A DNA stretch of 29,219 bases from an uncultured bacterium (lineage in GTDB: Bacteria > Patescibacteriota > Dojkabacteria > CALFHW01): NCBI GenBank assembly GCA_937876695.1, contig CALFHW010000074.1, forward strand, positions 1 to 29,219, in the 5' to 3' direction. Under the pieces are notes generated by a model that made no database searches, was not told the DNA's origin, and saw only the letters and a program-made list of their open reading frames with translations. The number at the start of each line of letters is the position of its first letter. The stretch's first letter is position 1. The position numbers were made by a program, and so were the translations under genes. Below, piece after piece: positions 1 to 8,561 of the stretch.

Positions 1-27
1 TCTAGTATTCATTGTCTAAGTTACAAG

Positions 28-1044
28 TTAACTTTCATTATTATACTCTAATCCAAGATGCTTGTAGGCTTTTGCTGTAGGAACTCGGCCTCTGGGCGTA
101 CGCTGGATATAGCCTTCCTGCATGAGAAATGGTTCATACACATCTGCCAAGGTATCGATCTCCTCCGAGAGAGAGGCTGCCAGCGAACTGAGTCCAACTG
201 GTCGGCCGCCAAATGCGGTGATCAATGTGTGCAGTATCTTGCGATCGAGGTAATCTAAGCCCAAGGGGTCAATTCCTAGTAGATCGAGCGTCTGAGTGAC
301 AAGCTGAGGTGTAATTGCCTCCAAGTCCTGTGAAATGGCGTTATCTCTAACCCTTTTGAGAATTTTGACGGCGATTCTGGGGGTCCTGCGGGCGGTAGTA
401 GCCAGAATCCTAGCTGCCCCTGGGTCGATCTGAGTGCCTAGCAGCCGCGCCTTTTGCTCAACAATCTCTACCATCTCACTATCACTGTAGTAATCTAGGC
501 GGAAATCAGCGCCAAAACGGTCTAAGAGTGGTTTACTCAGCAGTCCTACTCTAGTTGTGGCGCCGATTATAGTGAATGGCTCTAGGTCGATTCGCATGGT
601 GCGCGCTCCCGCGCCCTTACCCACTACCAAATCCAAGGCTCGATCCTCCATGGCGGGATACATCACCTCTTCGATAGTCTTATTGAGCCTATGTATCTCA
701 TCGATAAACAGAATACCTCGCTTAGGCAGGCTCGTAAATAGCGCTGCTAGGTCTCCTTGGCGGATGATGGCAGGTCCCGAAGTGATAGTAAGACTAACTC
801 CCATTTCTACAGCTGCGACATGTGCTAGAGAAGTCTTCCCTAGGCCAGGAGGCCCGTGAAACAGAAGATGATCGAGTGGCTCATCCTTCTTGGTAGCCGA
901 AGATATCATCATAGCCAAAGTCTTCTTTTCCTTTTCTCTGCCGATAACCTGGTTAAAATTTTGTGGTCTGAGGCTTACTTCGACTTGTTCGTCCTCTGGT
1001 TCTAGGCTTTCAGCCTGGGCATTCACTAATCTAGATATTGGCAT
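28..1044 (-). CDS. ruvB: Holliday junction branch migration helicase RuvB
   Basis: RuvB is the hexameric AAA+ motor that drives branch migration of Holliday junctions together with RuvA. The 338 residues are normal for the family. Seen: Walker A GPPGLGKTS at 64-72, Walker B LFIDEIH at 112-118, sensor-1 ATTR at 162-165, the LLDRFG arginine-finger region at 173-178, and a C-terminal winged helix from about residue 265 (GGRPVGLSSLA, then RTPRGRVPT). It is the last gene of the yebC-ruvC-ruvA-ruvB cluster, 22 nt after ruvA. The start is an ATG. No feature suggests loss of function. Confidence 0.98.
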   Translation of the reverse strand: MPISRLVNAQAESLEPEDEQVEVSLRPQNFNQVIGREKEKKTLAMMISSATKKDEPLDHLLFHGPPGLGKTSLAHVAAVEMGVSLTITSGPAIIRQGDLAALFTSLPKRGILFIDEIHRLNKTIEEVMYPAMEDRALDLVVGKGAGARTMRIDLEPFTIIGATTRVGLLSKPLLDRFGADFRLDYYSDSEMVEIVEQKARLLGTQIDPGAARILATTARRTPRIAVKILKRVRDNAISQDLEAITPQLVTQTLDLLGIDPLGLDYLDRKILHTLITAFGGRPVGLSSLAASLSEEIDTLADVYEPFLMQEGYIQRTPRGRVPTAKAYKHLGLEYNNES

Positions 1045-1066
1045 ATAAACGTATATCTATAATAAA

Positions 1067-1678
1067 CTAATTTCTCAACAAACTCAGGGCGGCTTTAATT
1101 TGCTGCCCAAGAGTTTCGTCTTTGGGAACCGACTCAATCACCTGCTTAATTTGCTCGCTACTAAATCCTAAATTCTCCAGTGCTGAAAACAATTCTGAAT
1201 CCTCTTGGCTACCCGCGCCGGTGTATATCAATCGCCCTGATTGTCCATCCAGACTGGCATCGCTCCCCTCTTTAAGCCCAATAAAGTCATCTAGCTTACC
1301 CTTTAGCTCAATTACAATCTTGGCTAGACTCTTGCTGCCAACTCCTTTAACCCTCAGGACGGTAGGATCTGCCAGCTTAACAGCCTGCACAATTCTGGCA
1401 GGTGAGTGCTCGGCCATTATCAAAAGGGCGGACTTAGGGCCAATACCAGAGACTGATAGCAGGCGCTCAAACATCTCCAGCTCGTCCATACTTGCAAATC
1501 CAAATAGCCGCAGCTCGGTTTCTCTCACATGGGTATAGATATACAGCTCAACACTATTACCAACCAAGCCAAGTCTAAATGGTGCCATACTCTCTACCTT
1601 GTACCCAACCTGCCCTACCTGCAAGATTAGGTAGTCACCTTTCATCACTTTAATTTCGCCAACTAGCAATCTGATCAT
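1067..1678 (-). CDS. ruvA: Holliday junction DNA-binding protein RuvA
   Basis: RuvA binds four-way junctions as a tetramer and loads RuvB. The 203 residues are of family length. Seen: an N-terminal OB fold (MIRLLVGEIKVMKGDYLIL), two helix-hairpin-helix motifs (LLSVSGIGPKSA near residue 73 and VKGVGSKSLAKIV near 108), a flexible linker, and a C-terminal domain III (ALENLGFSSEQIKQVIE) that in the family contacts RuvB. Unlike the tightly packed neighbours, it is separated from ruvC by 157 nt, and a TATCAT box lies 6 nt before its ATG, so it may have its own, leaderless, promoter. Confidence 0.98.
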   Translation of the reverse strand: MIRLLVGEIKVMKGDYLILQVGQVGYKVESMAPFRLGLVGNSVELYIYTHVRETELRLFGFASMDELEMFERLLSVSGIGPKSALLIMAEHSPARIVQAVKLADPTVLRVKGVGSKSLAKIVIELKGKLDDFIGLKEGSDASLDGQSGRLIYTGAGSQEDSELFSALENLGFSSEQIKQVIESVPKDETLGQQIKAALSLLRN

Positions 1679-1684
1679 ACATAT

Positions 1685-1693
1685 ATGATAGCA
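1685..1693 (-). promoter_or_regulatory. Extended -10 immediately before ruvA
   Basis: On the minus strand TGC is followed by TATCAT, an extended -10 (TGn plus 4-5 of 6 consensus bases), and then six bases before the ruvA ATG. A start about 7 nt after the box would fall at or next to the ATG. There is no convincing -35. The 157-nt gap between ruvC and ruvA shows nothing else I recognise. Confidence 0.4.
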
Positions 1694-1835
1694 CCAAACC
1701 CACTTTGCAACAGGTTCAAATGATCAGTTTTCGGGTGTGTCTGCAAGTGATATTGAGCAAGATAGTTATACAGATGGATGCAATTGGACAATGTTTTTAA
1801 GGTTGTCTAGTATGGGTTACAGAACTTTCGTTCAA

Positions 1836-2339
1836 CTAATTTGTGCGCAAATAGTGGCAATAACCTACCGCGACAGCGTCGGCAGCGTCGTCCTGGGTGA
1901 TACTTTTCTCAGGTGCAATCCCCAAGACACGATTGACCATCGACATCATTTGGGCCTTATCAGCCCGACCGTGACCTGTAAGAGTCTGTTTAATTTGCAA
2001 AGGCGTATAACTAAATACCTGTAGTCCAGCGCTCACTGCTTTATAAATTACTACACCCCTAGCCTGGCTGACCTTGATAACAGTCTTAGCGTTCTTAAAA
2101 AAGAAGATGTCTTCGATGGCCATTTCTGTAGGCTGAAACTCGCTAATGAGTTCACCAATTGAGTCTCCTAGTTCTTTGAGTCTTTCGACCTCGGGTGAGT
2201 ACTTATGGGTGGTTATAATCCCGCAATCTTTTAGTTGCAATTTGCGGTTTACACCACCCAAATCTGAGGCCTCAAGTATCGCCCAGCCTGTAATAGCAGT
2301 CCCGCAATCTATACCTAGTATGATTTTTGAGCTAGCCAA
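1836..2339 (-). CDS. ruvC: Crossover junction endodeoxyribonuclease RuvC
   Basis: RuvC is the dimeric, metal-dependent resolvase that nicks Holliday junctions. Its RNase H-like fold carries the acidic catalytic residues expected: D11 in LGIDCG, E76 in MAIEDIFF, and D151/D154 in the DDAADAVAV motif near the C terminus. The 167 residues match the usual size. It starts 10 nt after yebC, consistent with one transcript, and is followed by the longest gap in the repair cluster. No unusual insertion or missing key residue is visible. Confidence 0.97.
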   Translation of the reverse strand: MASSKIILGIDCGTAITGWAILEASDLGGVNRKLQLKDCGIITTHKYSPEVERLKELGDSIGELISEFQPTEMAIEDIFFFKNAKTVIKVSQARGVVIYKAVSAGLQVFSYTPLQIKQTLTGHGRADKAQMMSMVNRVLGIAPEKSITQDDAADAVAVGYCHYLRTN

Positions 2340-2349
2340 CTTATATGAA

Positions 2350-3168
2350 CTAGGCTAAGTTATCCCAAACAGTATCGATATCGTCCATCTCCTCAATCTC
2401 AAACTTAAAGTTCTGGTACTTATCCAGCTGCTCGCCCGTAACCTCAATAGTAGCGTCAGTCTTCTTGACTATCTCCGCAGTGATGATCTGCCAATTTTGC
2501 TCCTCGAGTTGCTGACTTGCTGCCTTGAGACTGGCTTTGTCTACAAAAACCTCAGCGACTTTTCTCCCAGTAGGAATCTGCTCGGTAGGCTCATAGTCAG
2601 GGTCATCGCTGGGATTGATCAAGGTATAGTCCTCAATACCCGTCAGCTCTAGTAAACTCTCCTCTAGACCTGCCGCATCCACAGTCTCGTAGCTATCTGC
2701 TTCTCCATATTTCTCAGATTTTTTCAGTTTGGCAGCCCCAACTTCCAACTTGCCTAACTCCTGAAATTGCCAGGCGATGCTGCCCGCATCTGCAAATTTA
2801 GCTCCTGCCCTAGTGATTAGATCTCGGATTTCAGAATAAGTGCGATTGGTATTGTCGGTGGTGCAGTCGATTATAAAGCTGACACCCGAAGCGCTTCTCC
2901 CCTCATAGCTAACTTTCTGCATGCTACCAACCCCTTTTAGTTCGCCAGTGCCCTTTTTAACTGCCCTATCGATATTATCCAAAGGCATATTGGCCTGTTT
3001 AGCCTTGTCTATCGCCAGTCTCAACGTAAAATTCATGTCAGCATCGCCGCCACCTTCCTGCGCCGCCATTGTAATATTGCGGGCTAGTTTGGTAAATAGC
3101 GTCCCTCTCTTTGAATCATTGGCGCCTTTGGCGCGTTTGATTTTCGCCCATCTTGAATGTCCTGACAT
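2350..3168 (-). CDS. yebC: YebC/PmpR-family DNA-binding / translation-associated protein
   Basis: This is a YebC family protein. The canonical N terminus MSGHSRWAKIKRAKG is present, and I place the start there (272 aa). An upstream in-frame TTG would add 11 residues that do not fit the family. The family is described as transcriptional regulators, and some members relieve ribosome stalling at proline stretches. The motifs TKLARNI, GEG-like AQEGGGDADMNFTLR and the acidic central domain are visible. The protein is slightly longer than the usual ~245 residues, with an extra acidic linker (KLKKSEKYGEADSYE) in the middle. Its place next to ruvC is the classic yebC-ruvCAB arrangement. Confidence 0.95.
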   Translation of the reverse strand: MSGHSRWAKIKRAKGANDSKRGTLFTKLARNITMAAQEGGGDADMNFTLRLAIDKAKQANMPLDNIDRAVKKGTGELKGVGSMQKVSYEGRSASGVSFIIDCTTDNTNRTYSEIRDLITRAGAKFADAGSIAWQFQELGKLEVGAAKLKKSEKYGEADSYETVDAAGLEESLLELTGIEDYTLINPSDDPDYEPTEQIPTGRKVAEVFVDKASLKAASQQLEEQNWQIITAEIVKKTDATIEVTGEQLDKYQNFKFEIEEMDDIDTVWDNLA

Positions 3169-3202
3169 AAACTGATTAGCTAAAATTAACCTAACTTGCA
3201 AA

Positions 3203-4549
3203 TTATATCACTACCAGCACCATGTCCCCAGTAGGTCGGTTAGGATAATCTTCATGACGCACGTCAAGATCTGGGAATAGCCGACTCAAGCCCTCAATGG
3301 TTTGGGGAAAATCTTCTGGGGATGCTACATAAAGAGTATTTCGGGCGAGCACCTCGCTAGTATTACCGACTTTGACAATATTATAACCGTAATTTGTAAG
3401 AAGCCTGCGCACTTTACTGGCTAGGCCTGTTCTGCCACTTCCATTAATGACATCTACTCTACCTTGCTCAATTTGCACTTGCAAATCTGAATATGACTTC
3501 TTTAGTGAATTATCGAACTTAGTCCTATCGAGTATCAGGATCCCTTCGCGAATATAAGCCAGGTCCTCCGAAGTTATCTGCTCACTGACATTATATGAAG
3601 GTATACTGCGAAATACCTCTAATAGCTTCAGCAGCTCTGCAGTAGTGAAGTTTGTAGCGATACCCTTCTCCTCTGCTAAAAACGGTAAAACCCCTAGGTA
3701 GAGAGGCGATTTGATGACTGAGCTGAACTCGGTAATATACCTCTTAGCCAGCTCATTTTGTGCTCTTAATTTTGCTGACGTGTTAGTTGCACTATCGGTA
3801 TTTGCAGTAGTGCTCCCAACCATAATTGGTGTAAAGCTACCTAGATATGCATTTTTAACCGATTTTTGCACTAAGACATAACGATCAATTTTTATACCCA
3901 GATCGGCCTCAAGCAGATAGATAAATTCAGAAATTGCAGCGTATTTATTGTTGGAGTCTGAGTTCTCTAATTCTCCAGTGGCTAATTGTGCGTTAGCGAG
4001 TTTTTGCTCAGAGATTAGCTGAGGGAGTAATACTCGATAACTCAAAATTTTACCCTCTCCGCGCACCACCCCTAAATCTGGGTTAATTGCCAGCAGCGAC
4101 ATTTTTTTCTCCTGCGGTCTTAAGTAGCTAAGTTGAAGTGCCGAAACCCGTAAATTTGAATCATCGTCGTTTACTCCAATAAAAAGCACATTGAGATTAT
4201 GATCGCCCTGCCAATTTTTTAGCTTAGCAACTTCTCTGCCTGTAAAACTAATATTCTGCACAAATAACCAAAGTCCTGCTGCGCACACAATCAAAACTAA
4301 AACGATTATTACAGCAGGAATTAGAAGTGACTTAGTAGGAAGATTTCTACTAGTTGACTCAACGGACTTGGGAAGAGCCCTGGATTTAGTTGAGGCTCTA
4401 GGCTTAACGAGGTTCGTGAGTATAGCAGGCAATCTCAATTTAACAGCTACCTTAGGCTTTATTGAAGACCTAGGCCTTCCAGAAACTCTGGGCTTGACCG
4501 GCTGGCTGGTTTTAGAGGAGGAGTTGTTTCTCAATTTGTGCGGGGTCAC
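3203..4549 (-). CDS. LCP-like, LytR_C-domain membrane protein
   Basis: A 448-residue protein with a very basic N-terminal cytoplasmic stretch (1-70), one membrane helix (about 75-97), and an extracellular region. Residues about 118-240 follow the pattern of a LytR-CpsA-Psr domain (LNVLFIGVNDDD...RVSALQL...LLAINPDLGV), but the positions that normally read RSDT and SIPRD are RVSA and AINPD, so catalytic arginine/aspartate residues appear lost. Residues about 365-448 are a good LytR_C domain (VDVINGSGRTGLASKVRRLL). LCP enzymes attach polymers to peptidoglycan; this one may only bind. It overlaps the end of the pseudouridine synthase gene by 38 nt and lies 34 nt before yebC. Confidence 0.8.
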   Translation of the reverse strand: MTPHKLRNNSSSKTSQPVKPRVSGRPRSSIKPKVAVKLRLPAILTNLVKPRASTKSRALPKSVESTSRNLPTKSLLIPAVIIVLVLIVCAAGLWLFVQNISFTGREVAKLKNWQGDHNLNVLFIGVNDDDSNLRVSALQLSYLRPQEKKMSLLAINPDLGVVRGEGKILSYRVLLPQLISEQKLANAQLATGELENSDSNNKYAAISEFIYLLEADLGIKIDRYVLVQKSVKNAYLGSFTPIMVGSTTANTDSATNTSAKLRAQNELAKRYITEFSSVIKSPLYLGVLPFLAEEKGIATNFTTAELLKLLEVFRSIPSYNVSEQITSEDLAYIREGILILDRTKFDNSLKKSYSDLQVQIEQGRVDVINGSGRTGLASKVRRLLTNYGYNIVKVGNTSEVLARNTLYVASPEDFPQTIEGLSRLFPDLDVRHEDYPNRPTGDMVLVVI

Positions 4550-5468
4550 AATTTAGTTGGGTTAATACTTGTTTAAAGTCACCTGGCAAAGGCGCTGTAA
4601 ACTCCTTCATATCAATATCATCAGGAGAAATGTGTAGGGATAACTTGTAGGCGTGTAAGAGCATTCTGTCCGCCTTACCACCTCCATACTTAATGTCTCC
4701 CACAATTGGATAACCTGCCTCAGATAGATGAACTCTGATCTGATGGGTTCGACCTGTGCGCGGCTTGCAGATAACCACGCTGTACTTGCCATTGGAGTAT
4801 AATCTGCGAAATTCAGTTTGCGCTAATCGGGTCTTTTCTGATCTCGAGGAAAACTTCTGCCTATTGAGCTTATCTCTTCCGATTGCCTTGTCGGACACGA
4901 ATTTAACAGGACACTCCCCTCTAACAGTAGCGATGTATGTCTTATACACCATCCTATCAGCAAATTGCTTAGATAAGAACCATAAACTCGTGGGAGATTT
5001 GGCAAATAGGATTATTCCCGACGTTGGCTTATCTAGCCTATGTACCTGGCCTGCTCTCTCGGGACCGAATTGATCTTCTGATTTATCCGCCAAATAATAT
5101 TTCACTGCATTGGCAAGTGTGTCATTAAAATGGCCTGAACCAGGGTGGACAACCATCTCAGCGGGCTTATCGATAACCAGCAGCTCCGAATTCTCGAAAA
5201 TGATTTTGAAGTCGATCTTGACGGGCTTGATGACGTATTGGTCAGGCTGCGGGGGGATTTTAATCTCAATGCTATCGCCAATTTTGACTCTGTATTGTGG
5301 ATGGAACTCCACAGCATCATTGATATAGACTTGTTCGGTGGTGATCAGGTTTTTGTGAAAACTGCGAGAGAATTTGGGGATCATCTTGGCTAGATAGAGA
5401 TCCAATCTCATCCCTTCGCTATCCCCTTCTACCTGGAGGCTTGTTGTAATTGCTGGCAAGTCACTCAT
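4512..5468 (-). CDS. rluD: RluA/RluD-family large-subunit rRNA pseudouridine synthase
   Basis: The protein isomerises uridine to pseudouridine in RNA, most likely 23S rRNA. Its 318 residues carry an N-terminal S4 RNA-binding domain (MRLDLYLAKMIPKFSRSFHKNLI, about 20-75) and the catalytic domain with the diagnostic HRLDKPTSG at 143-151, where D146 is the catalytic aspartate. KPRTGRTHQIRVHL near residue 235 is the second family signature. The choice of RluD over RluA/RluC rests on domain order, so substrate specificity is inferred. Its start overlaps the stop of the upstream membrane-protein gene by 4 nt and its end overlaps the LytR_C gene by 38 nt, so translation is probably coupled. Confidence 0.93.
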   Translation of the reverse strand: MSDLPAITTSLQVEGDSEGMRLDLYLAKMIPKFSRSFHKNLITTEQVYINDAVEFHPQYRVKIGDSIEIKIPPQPDQYVIKPVKIDFKIIFENSELLVIDKPAEMVVHPGSGHFNDTLANAVKYYLADKSEDQFGPERAGQVHRLDKPTSGIILFAKSPTSLWFLSKQFADRMVYKTYIATVRGECPVKFVSDKAIGRDKLNRQKFSSRSEKTRLAQTEFRRLYSNGKYSVVICKPRTGRTHQIRVHLSEAGYPIVGDIKYGGGKADRMLLHAYKLSLHISPDDIDMKEFTAPLPGDFKQVLTQLNCDPAQIEKQLLL

Positions 5469-6220
5469 GATAGCTCAGGCTTTCTAGTTCTGACCTGAGT
5501 TGCTTCATATGCAGATGAGCTTTTGCCTAGTTCACTCAAGATAAGTAGCAGAGTGAGAATTATTCCTCCGACTTGCAGTAGATAAACCAGAGCCAATCTT
5601 TGGGGTTCGACAGCTGCCACATTTACAAACAATAGCCCCAACGTCTGTGAGACAAAGATCATAAAGTAGAAAGCAATGCGTTTAGTGATAAATAGGCTGC
5701 TCACTATAGCAATAACTGTTGTAAGAGAAAGAAATGCGATACTAACTGCTGGATTGAAATCATTGGGTAAGTAGTTATTTATGATCATCGCCACCCCCAT
5801 AGGTAATAAAGCCAGCATAAAACTAGCGCCACCTATGACTTGCAACTGCTCGTGTTTAACTCTTAGGGCGTGCATCGATCTAAAGGCAATGTGGCCCAAT
5901 GTGGCTGCCATACCAGCTTCGATGAATAAGAATACACCGTCGTAGAATCTAAAAAATACCCAGGGCCAAGCTGCCAAAAGCCTGATTTCCTCTTCTGGCT
6001 GCGTCAGAGGTAGCAGCGCCCAGGTGGTAGGTAATTGCTCGCTGAAGTATATTATCCCCAGTATCCTGGCAATTAGAAAGAAGAAAAATAGTTGGAGTAG
6101 GAATAGGTCCAGTACTTGCAGTGCCGATGATTTCCCAAAGGGCTGACTTCGGTACCAGACATAGCTAACTCCAATTACTACAGCTGCAACCAGGGCGACA
6201 ATTGTGATGATAGTAGGCAT
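5465..6220 (-). CDS. Polytopic membrane protein, weakly Lgt-like
   Basis: A 251-residue protein with about seven hydrophobic segments (near 4-22, 38-58, 85-110, 128-148, 155-175, 182-203, 212-231). The stretch ARILGIIYF, then a loop, then AAWPWVFFRFYDGVFLFIEAG resembles the prolipoprotein diacylglyceryl transferase pattern (GRIGYVLFY...WDGGMSFHGG), but the hallmark glycines and histidine are not clear. It sits between PBP2 and the pseudouridine synthase, where rodA or lspA/lgt genes often lie, yet it is too short for RodA. Envelope function is likely from context. The Lgt relationship is inference only. Confidence 0.6.
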   Translation of the reverse strand: MPTIITIVALVAAVVIGVSYVWYRSQPFGKSSALQVLDLFLLQLFFFFLIARILGIIYFSEQLPTTWALLPLTQPEEEIRLLAAWPWVFFRFYDGVFLFIEAGMAATLGHIAFRSMHALRVKHEQLQVIGGASFMLALLPMGVAMIINNYLPNDFNPAVSIAFLSLTTVIAIVSSLFITKRIAFYFMIFVSQTLGLLFVNVAAVEPQRLALVYLLQVGGIILTLLLILSELGKSSSAYEATQVRTRKPELS

Positions 6221-6265
6221 TTGTAAAGCTAGCTCATTTGCAGTTAACAGTTAAGTACCATAATT

Positions 6266-8116
6266 CTACACTAAACAACCCTGAAAATCCTTGTTTAGAC
6301 ACTTTATGAACTCACCCATCACCGGTACCGACCTGAAGCCGCGACCGCCAAACTGCAAGGCCACCGCAAATGCGTAGCGCTTACCTCCATGCTCGAAACT
6401 GCCGATAACCCAGGAGTGCGCCCCGTCGATGGTCCGGCCACTTTGGGTACGGACTACCGCTTCGGACGAACCGGTTTTAGCTATTATGTCGCCTGGCAGG
6501 CCTGCTAGGCCCTTGGCGGTACCGGTATCTACGGCGGCGCGCATGCCTTGGCGCACAATATCCAGAGTCTTTTGGCTAGCTGGGAGCTGGCTAACCACCT
6601 CAGGCTCGACTACGCTTTTTTCTAGTAGCTCGTTTTGCAAGTGGTCGATGATCTGAGGTTTGTATACTTTGCCACCATTGTCGATGGCGGCGGCAACTAC
6701 TGCCATCTGTAGCGGTGTGGCGCTGACCAGGCCTTGGCCGATTGCAGTATTGCACAGATCTGCAAGAAACCAATTCTCGCCTTGCAGACTCTGTTTTAGC
6801 TCCGGGGTAGGCATTAGACCAGGCTGCTCGCCAGGAAGAGAGATACCGCTGCGGCTGCCGAGTTTAAAGGCCGTAAAATACTCGTTTAATTTGCGAATAG
6901 CAGCCTGGTCGCTACCGGTCTTGCGAGCTAAAGCCACGGTAGCCTGGCAGAAGTATGGGTTGCTAGAGCGGGCGATAGCCTGAATTAGATCTAAGTTACC
7001 GTAGTTGCGATTATCTGCCTCGCAGAGCTTGTAGCCGCCTGGAAGCTCAAAACAGCCCGAATTATAGCGTGAACTGCTCTGCACCGCACCTTCCTCAAGT
7101 AGGGCTGTGGCCATTACTACTTTGAAGACCGAGCCAGTAGGGATAGGCATAGATATCGCTCTGTTCAGAAGCGGTGTGCGGTCGTCTGCCAGCAAGGTAT
7201 TGAATTCAGCGCTGCTGATGCCTCTAGCAAACATATTGATGTCGTAAGTAGGGTGATTAGCCATAGCGATTACCTTGCCGCTATCAGCTTCCAAAATCAC
7301 GCCAGCAGCGCCTAGCGCGCCTGTCTCATCGGAATATTTTGCTAAATAATTGTGTAAATTATTCTGCCAATCAATATCGATGGTCAGGGCGACATTATCG
7401 CCTGGCTTGTAGTTGCGAGGTACCCAAGAGCGGTCAGCGCTCAAGCTTCTCTCGGTGAGCTTGAGTCCGTCCTCACCTCTAAGCTGGGCGTCAAATAGTC
7501 TCTCTATCCCGTCTTTCCCTACCCTAGCCCGTGGATCTAGCTCCGGGCGCAGGGTCATCTCTTCGGCATTGATATCGCCCATATAGCCGAGAATATTTGC
7601 CATGTTTTCGGAGTTTTTATAGGTGCGTTTGGCTTCATTGGCGATGTAAATGCCGGCAATTTGCTGCAGGCTACTGGAGCTCTCCAGAAATTTGTCGTAA
7701 TCCAAGCCGGTAACTAAGGTCACTCTCTCGCCCACCAGCTGACCTTTGGAGTTGTAGGCGGAGCGCTCAAAGCGAGCTTTAAGTTCGGCTTGAGGCACGT
7801 CCACCAATGGCTCTAACTTAGCAAAAACCTCATCGAGCTTACCCGCGCTAGCTAGCTGCGATGGCAGGGCGTAGACATTGAATGCAGCCTCATTTGCCAC
7901 CAGCGCCCTGCCCTGTTTGTCGTAGATTAAGCCTCGAGGAGCCCTTACTAGCTCGCTGAGCCGGTTGGTGCCTGTGCTTAAGGCTAGATTGGCCTGCCCC
8001 TCTACTAGTTGGATCCTAAAACCATTTACGAGAATCAATAAAGCGATAGCAACCGGTAAAATTGCCAGTAGCAAGAACTTTTTATTCAGGTCATCAGTTG
8101 ATGAATATGTCGACAT
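6266..8116 (-). CDS. mrdA: Penicillin-binding protein 2 (class B, elongation transpeptidase)
   Basis: A 616-residue class B PBP that cross-links peptidoglycan during elongation. Seen: an N-terminal membrane anchor (about 13-33), a PBP dimer domain starting with RAPRGLIYDKQGRALV (58-73), and a transpeptidase domain with all three active-site motifs: SVFK (S329, K332), SSN at 384-386 and KTGS at 547-550. The RAPRGLIYDRxG box and the location right after mreBCD favour the MrdA/PBP2 type over FtsI. It overlaps mreD by 23 nt. RodA, the usual glycosyltransferase partner, is not in the window. Confidence 0.95.
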   Translation of the reverse strand: MSTYSSTDDLNKKFLLLAILPVAIALLILVNGFRIQLVEGQANLALSTGTNRLSELVRAPRGLIYDKQGRALVANEAAFNVYALPSQLASAGKLDEVFAKLEPLVDVPQAELKARFERSAYNSKGQLVGERVTLVTGLDYDKFLESSSSLQQIAGIYIANEAKRTYKNSENMANILGYMGDINAEEMTLRPELDPRARVGKDGIERLFDAQLRGEDGLKLTERSLSADRSWVPRNYKPGDNVALTIDIDWQNNLHNYLAKYSDETGALGAAGVILEADSGKVIAMANHPTYDINMFARGISSAEFNTLLADDRTPLLNRAISMPIPTGSVFKVVMATALLEEGAVQSSSRYNSGCFELPGGYKLCEADNRNYGNLDLIQAIARSSNPYFCQATVALARKTGSDQAAIRKLNEYFTAFKLGSRSGISLPGEQPGLMPTPELKQSLQGENWFLADLCNTAIGQGLVSATPLQMAVVAAAIDNGGKVYKPQIIDHLQNELLEKSVVEPEVVSQLPASQKTLDIVRQGMRAAVDTGTAKGLAGLPGDIIAKTGSSEAVVRTQSGRTIDGAHSWVIGSFEHGGKRYAFAVALQFGGRGFRSVPVMGEFIKCLNKDFQGCLV

Positions 8117-8561
8117 TTGCGGGCCTCAACCTTCTAGTCACTAGAGTTAGCAAATTTATTATAGCTAAATTCACCAGCAAATATAAAATTAACGTCTGCG
8201 GTGGCTGTTTGGTCAACAAGCTTATTCCCAATAAAGAACTAACTAGCCAGAAGTTACGCGCAAGCCAGAAAGGCCGCTGCTTTAGCAGCGGCAAAAGTCT
8301 ACTCACTAGGCTTACCAGCAAGCCACCCAAAGTAAAAATGAGCAAACTCAATCCGAGCTGCTGCCCCTGAGCCATATCGCTAAACAGCAAAATCGCCGCC
8401 ACCAACAGGTAAACTAACCCTTTTGGGTAAGCTAAAGCCAGCATGATCGCGCTAATTAACTGAAAGTGGAGAATTCGAACCAGTTCAACCTCGGCAAATA
8501 CCGCCAGCAAGAAGTTAATACATAAAAGTAGCGCTATCCAAGCGAAGTCTCTAAAGTTCAT
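8094..8561 (-). CDS. mreD: Rod shape-determining protein MreD
   Basis: A small (155 aa) very hydrophobic protein with roughly five membrane helices and few charged residues, beginning MNFRDFAWIALLLCINFLLA. Sequence motifs of MreD are weak in general. The call rests on size, topology and the strict position between mreC (4-nt overlap) and the PBP2 gene (23-nt overlap). MreD is an integral membrane part of the elongasome that works with MreC and RodA-PBP2. Confidence 0.85.
   Translation of the reverse strand: MNFRDFAWIALLLCINFLLAVFAEVELVRILHFQLISAIMLALAYPKGLVYLLVAAILLFSDMAQGQQLGLSLLIFTLGGLLVSLVSRLLPLLKQRPFWLARNFWLVSSLLGISLLTKQPPQTLILYLLVNLAIINLLTLVTRRLRPANVDIFIN

Noticed and set aside
1781..1792. 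Further TTGGACA word near the end of ruvC
   Set aside because: It reads ATTGGACAAT, not the 9-mer, and lies in no promoter context; taken as chance.
1737..2024. Plus-strand reading frame overlapping ruvC
   Set aside because: It is a shadow of the minus-strand ruvC gene and its flank, with no domain or promoter support.
3169..3201. Longer YebC beginning at the TTG at 3201
   Set aside because: The family begins with MSGHSRWAKIK; the extra 11 residues have no counterpart.
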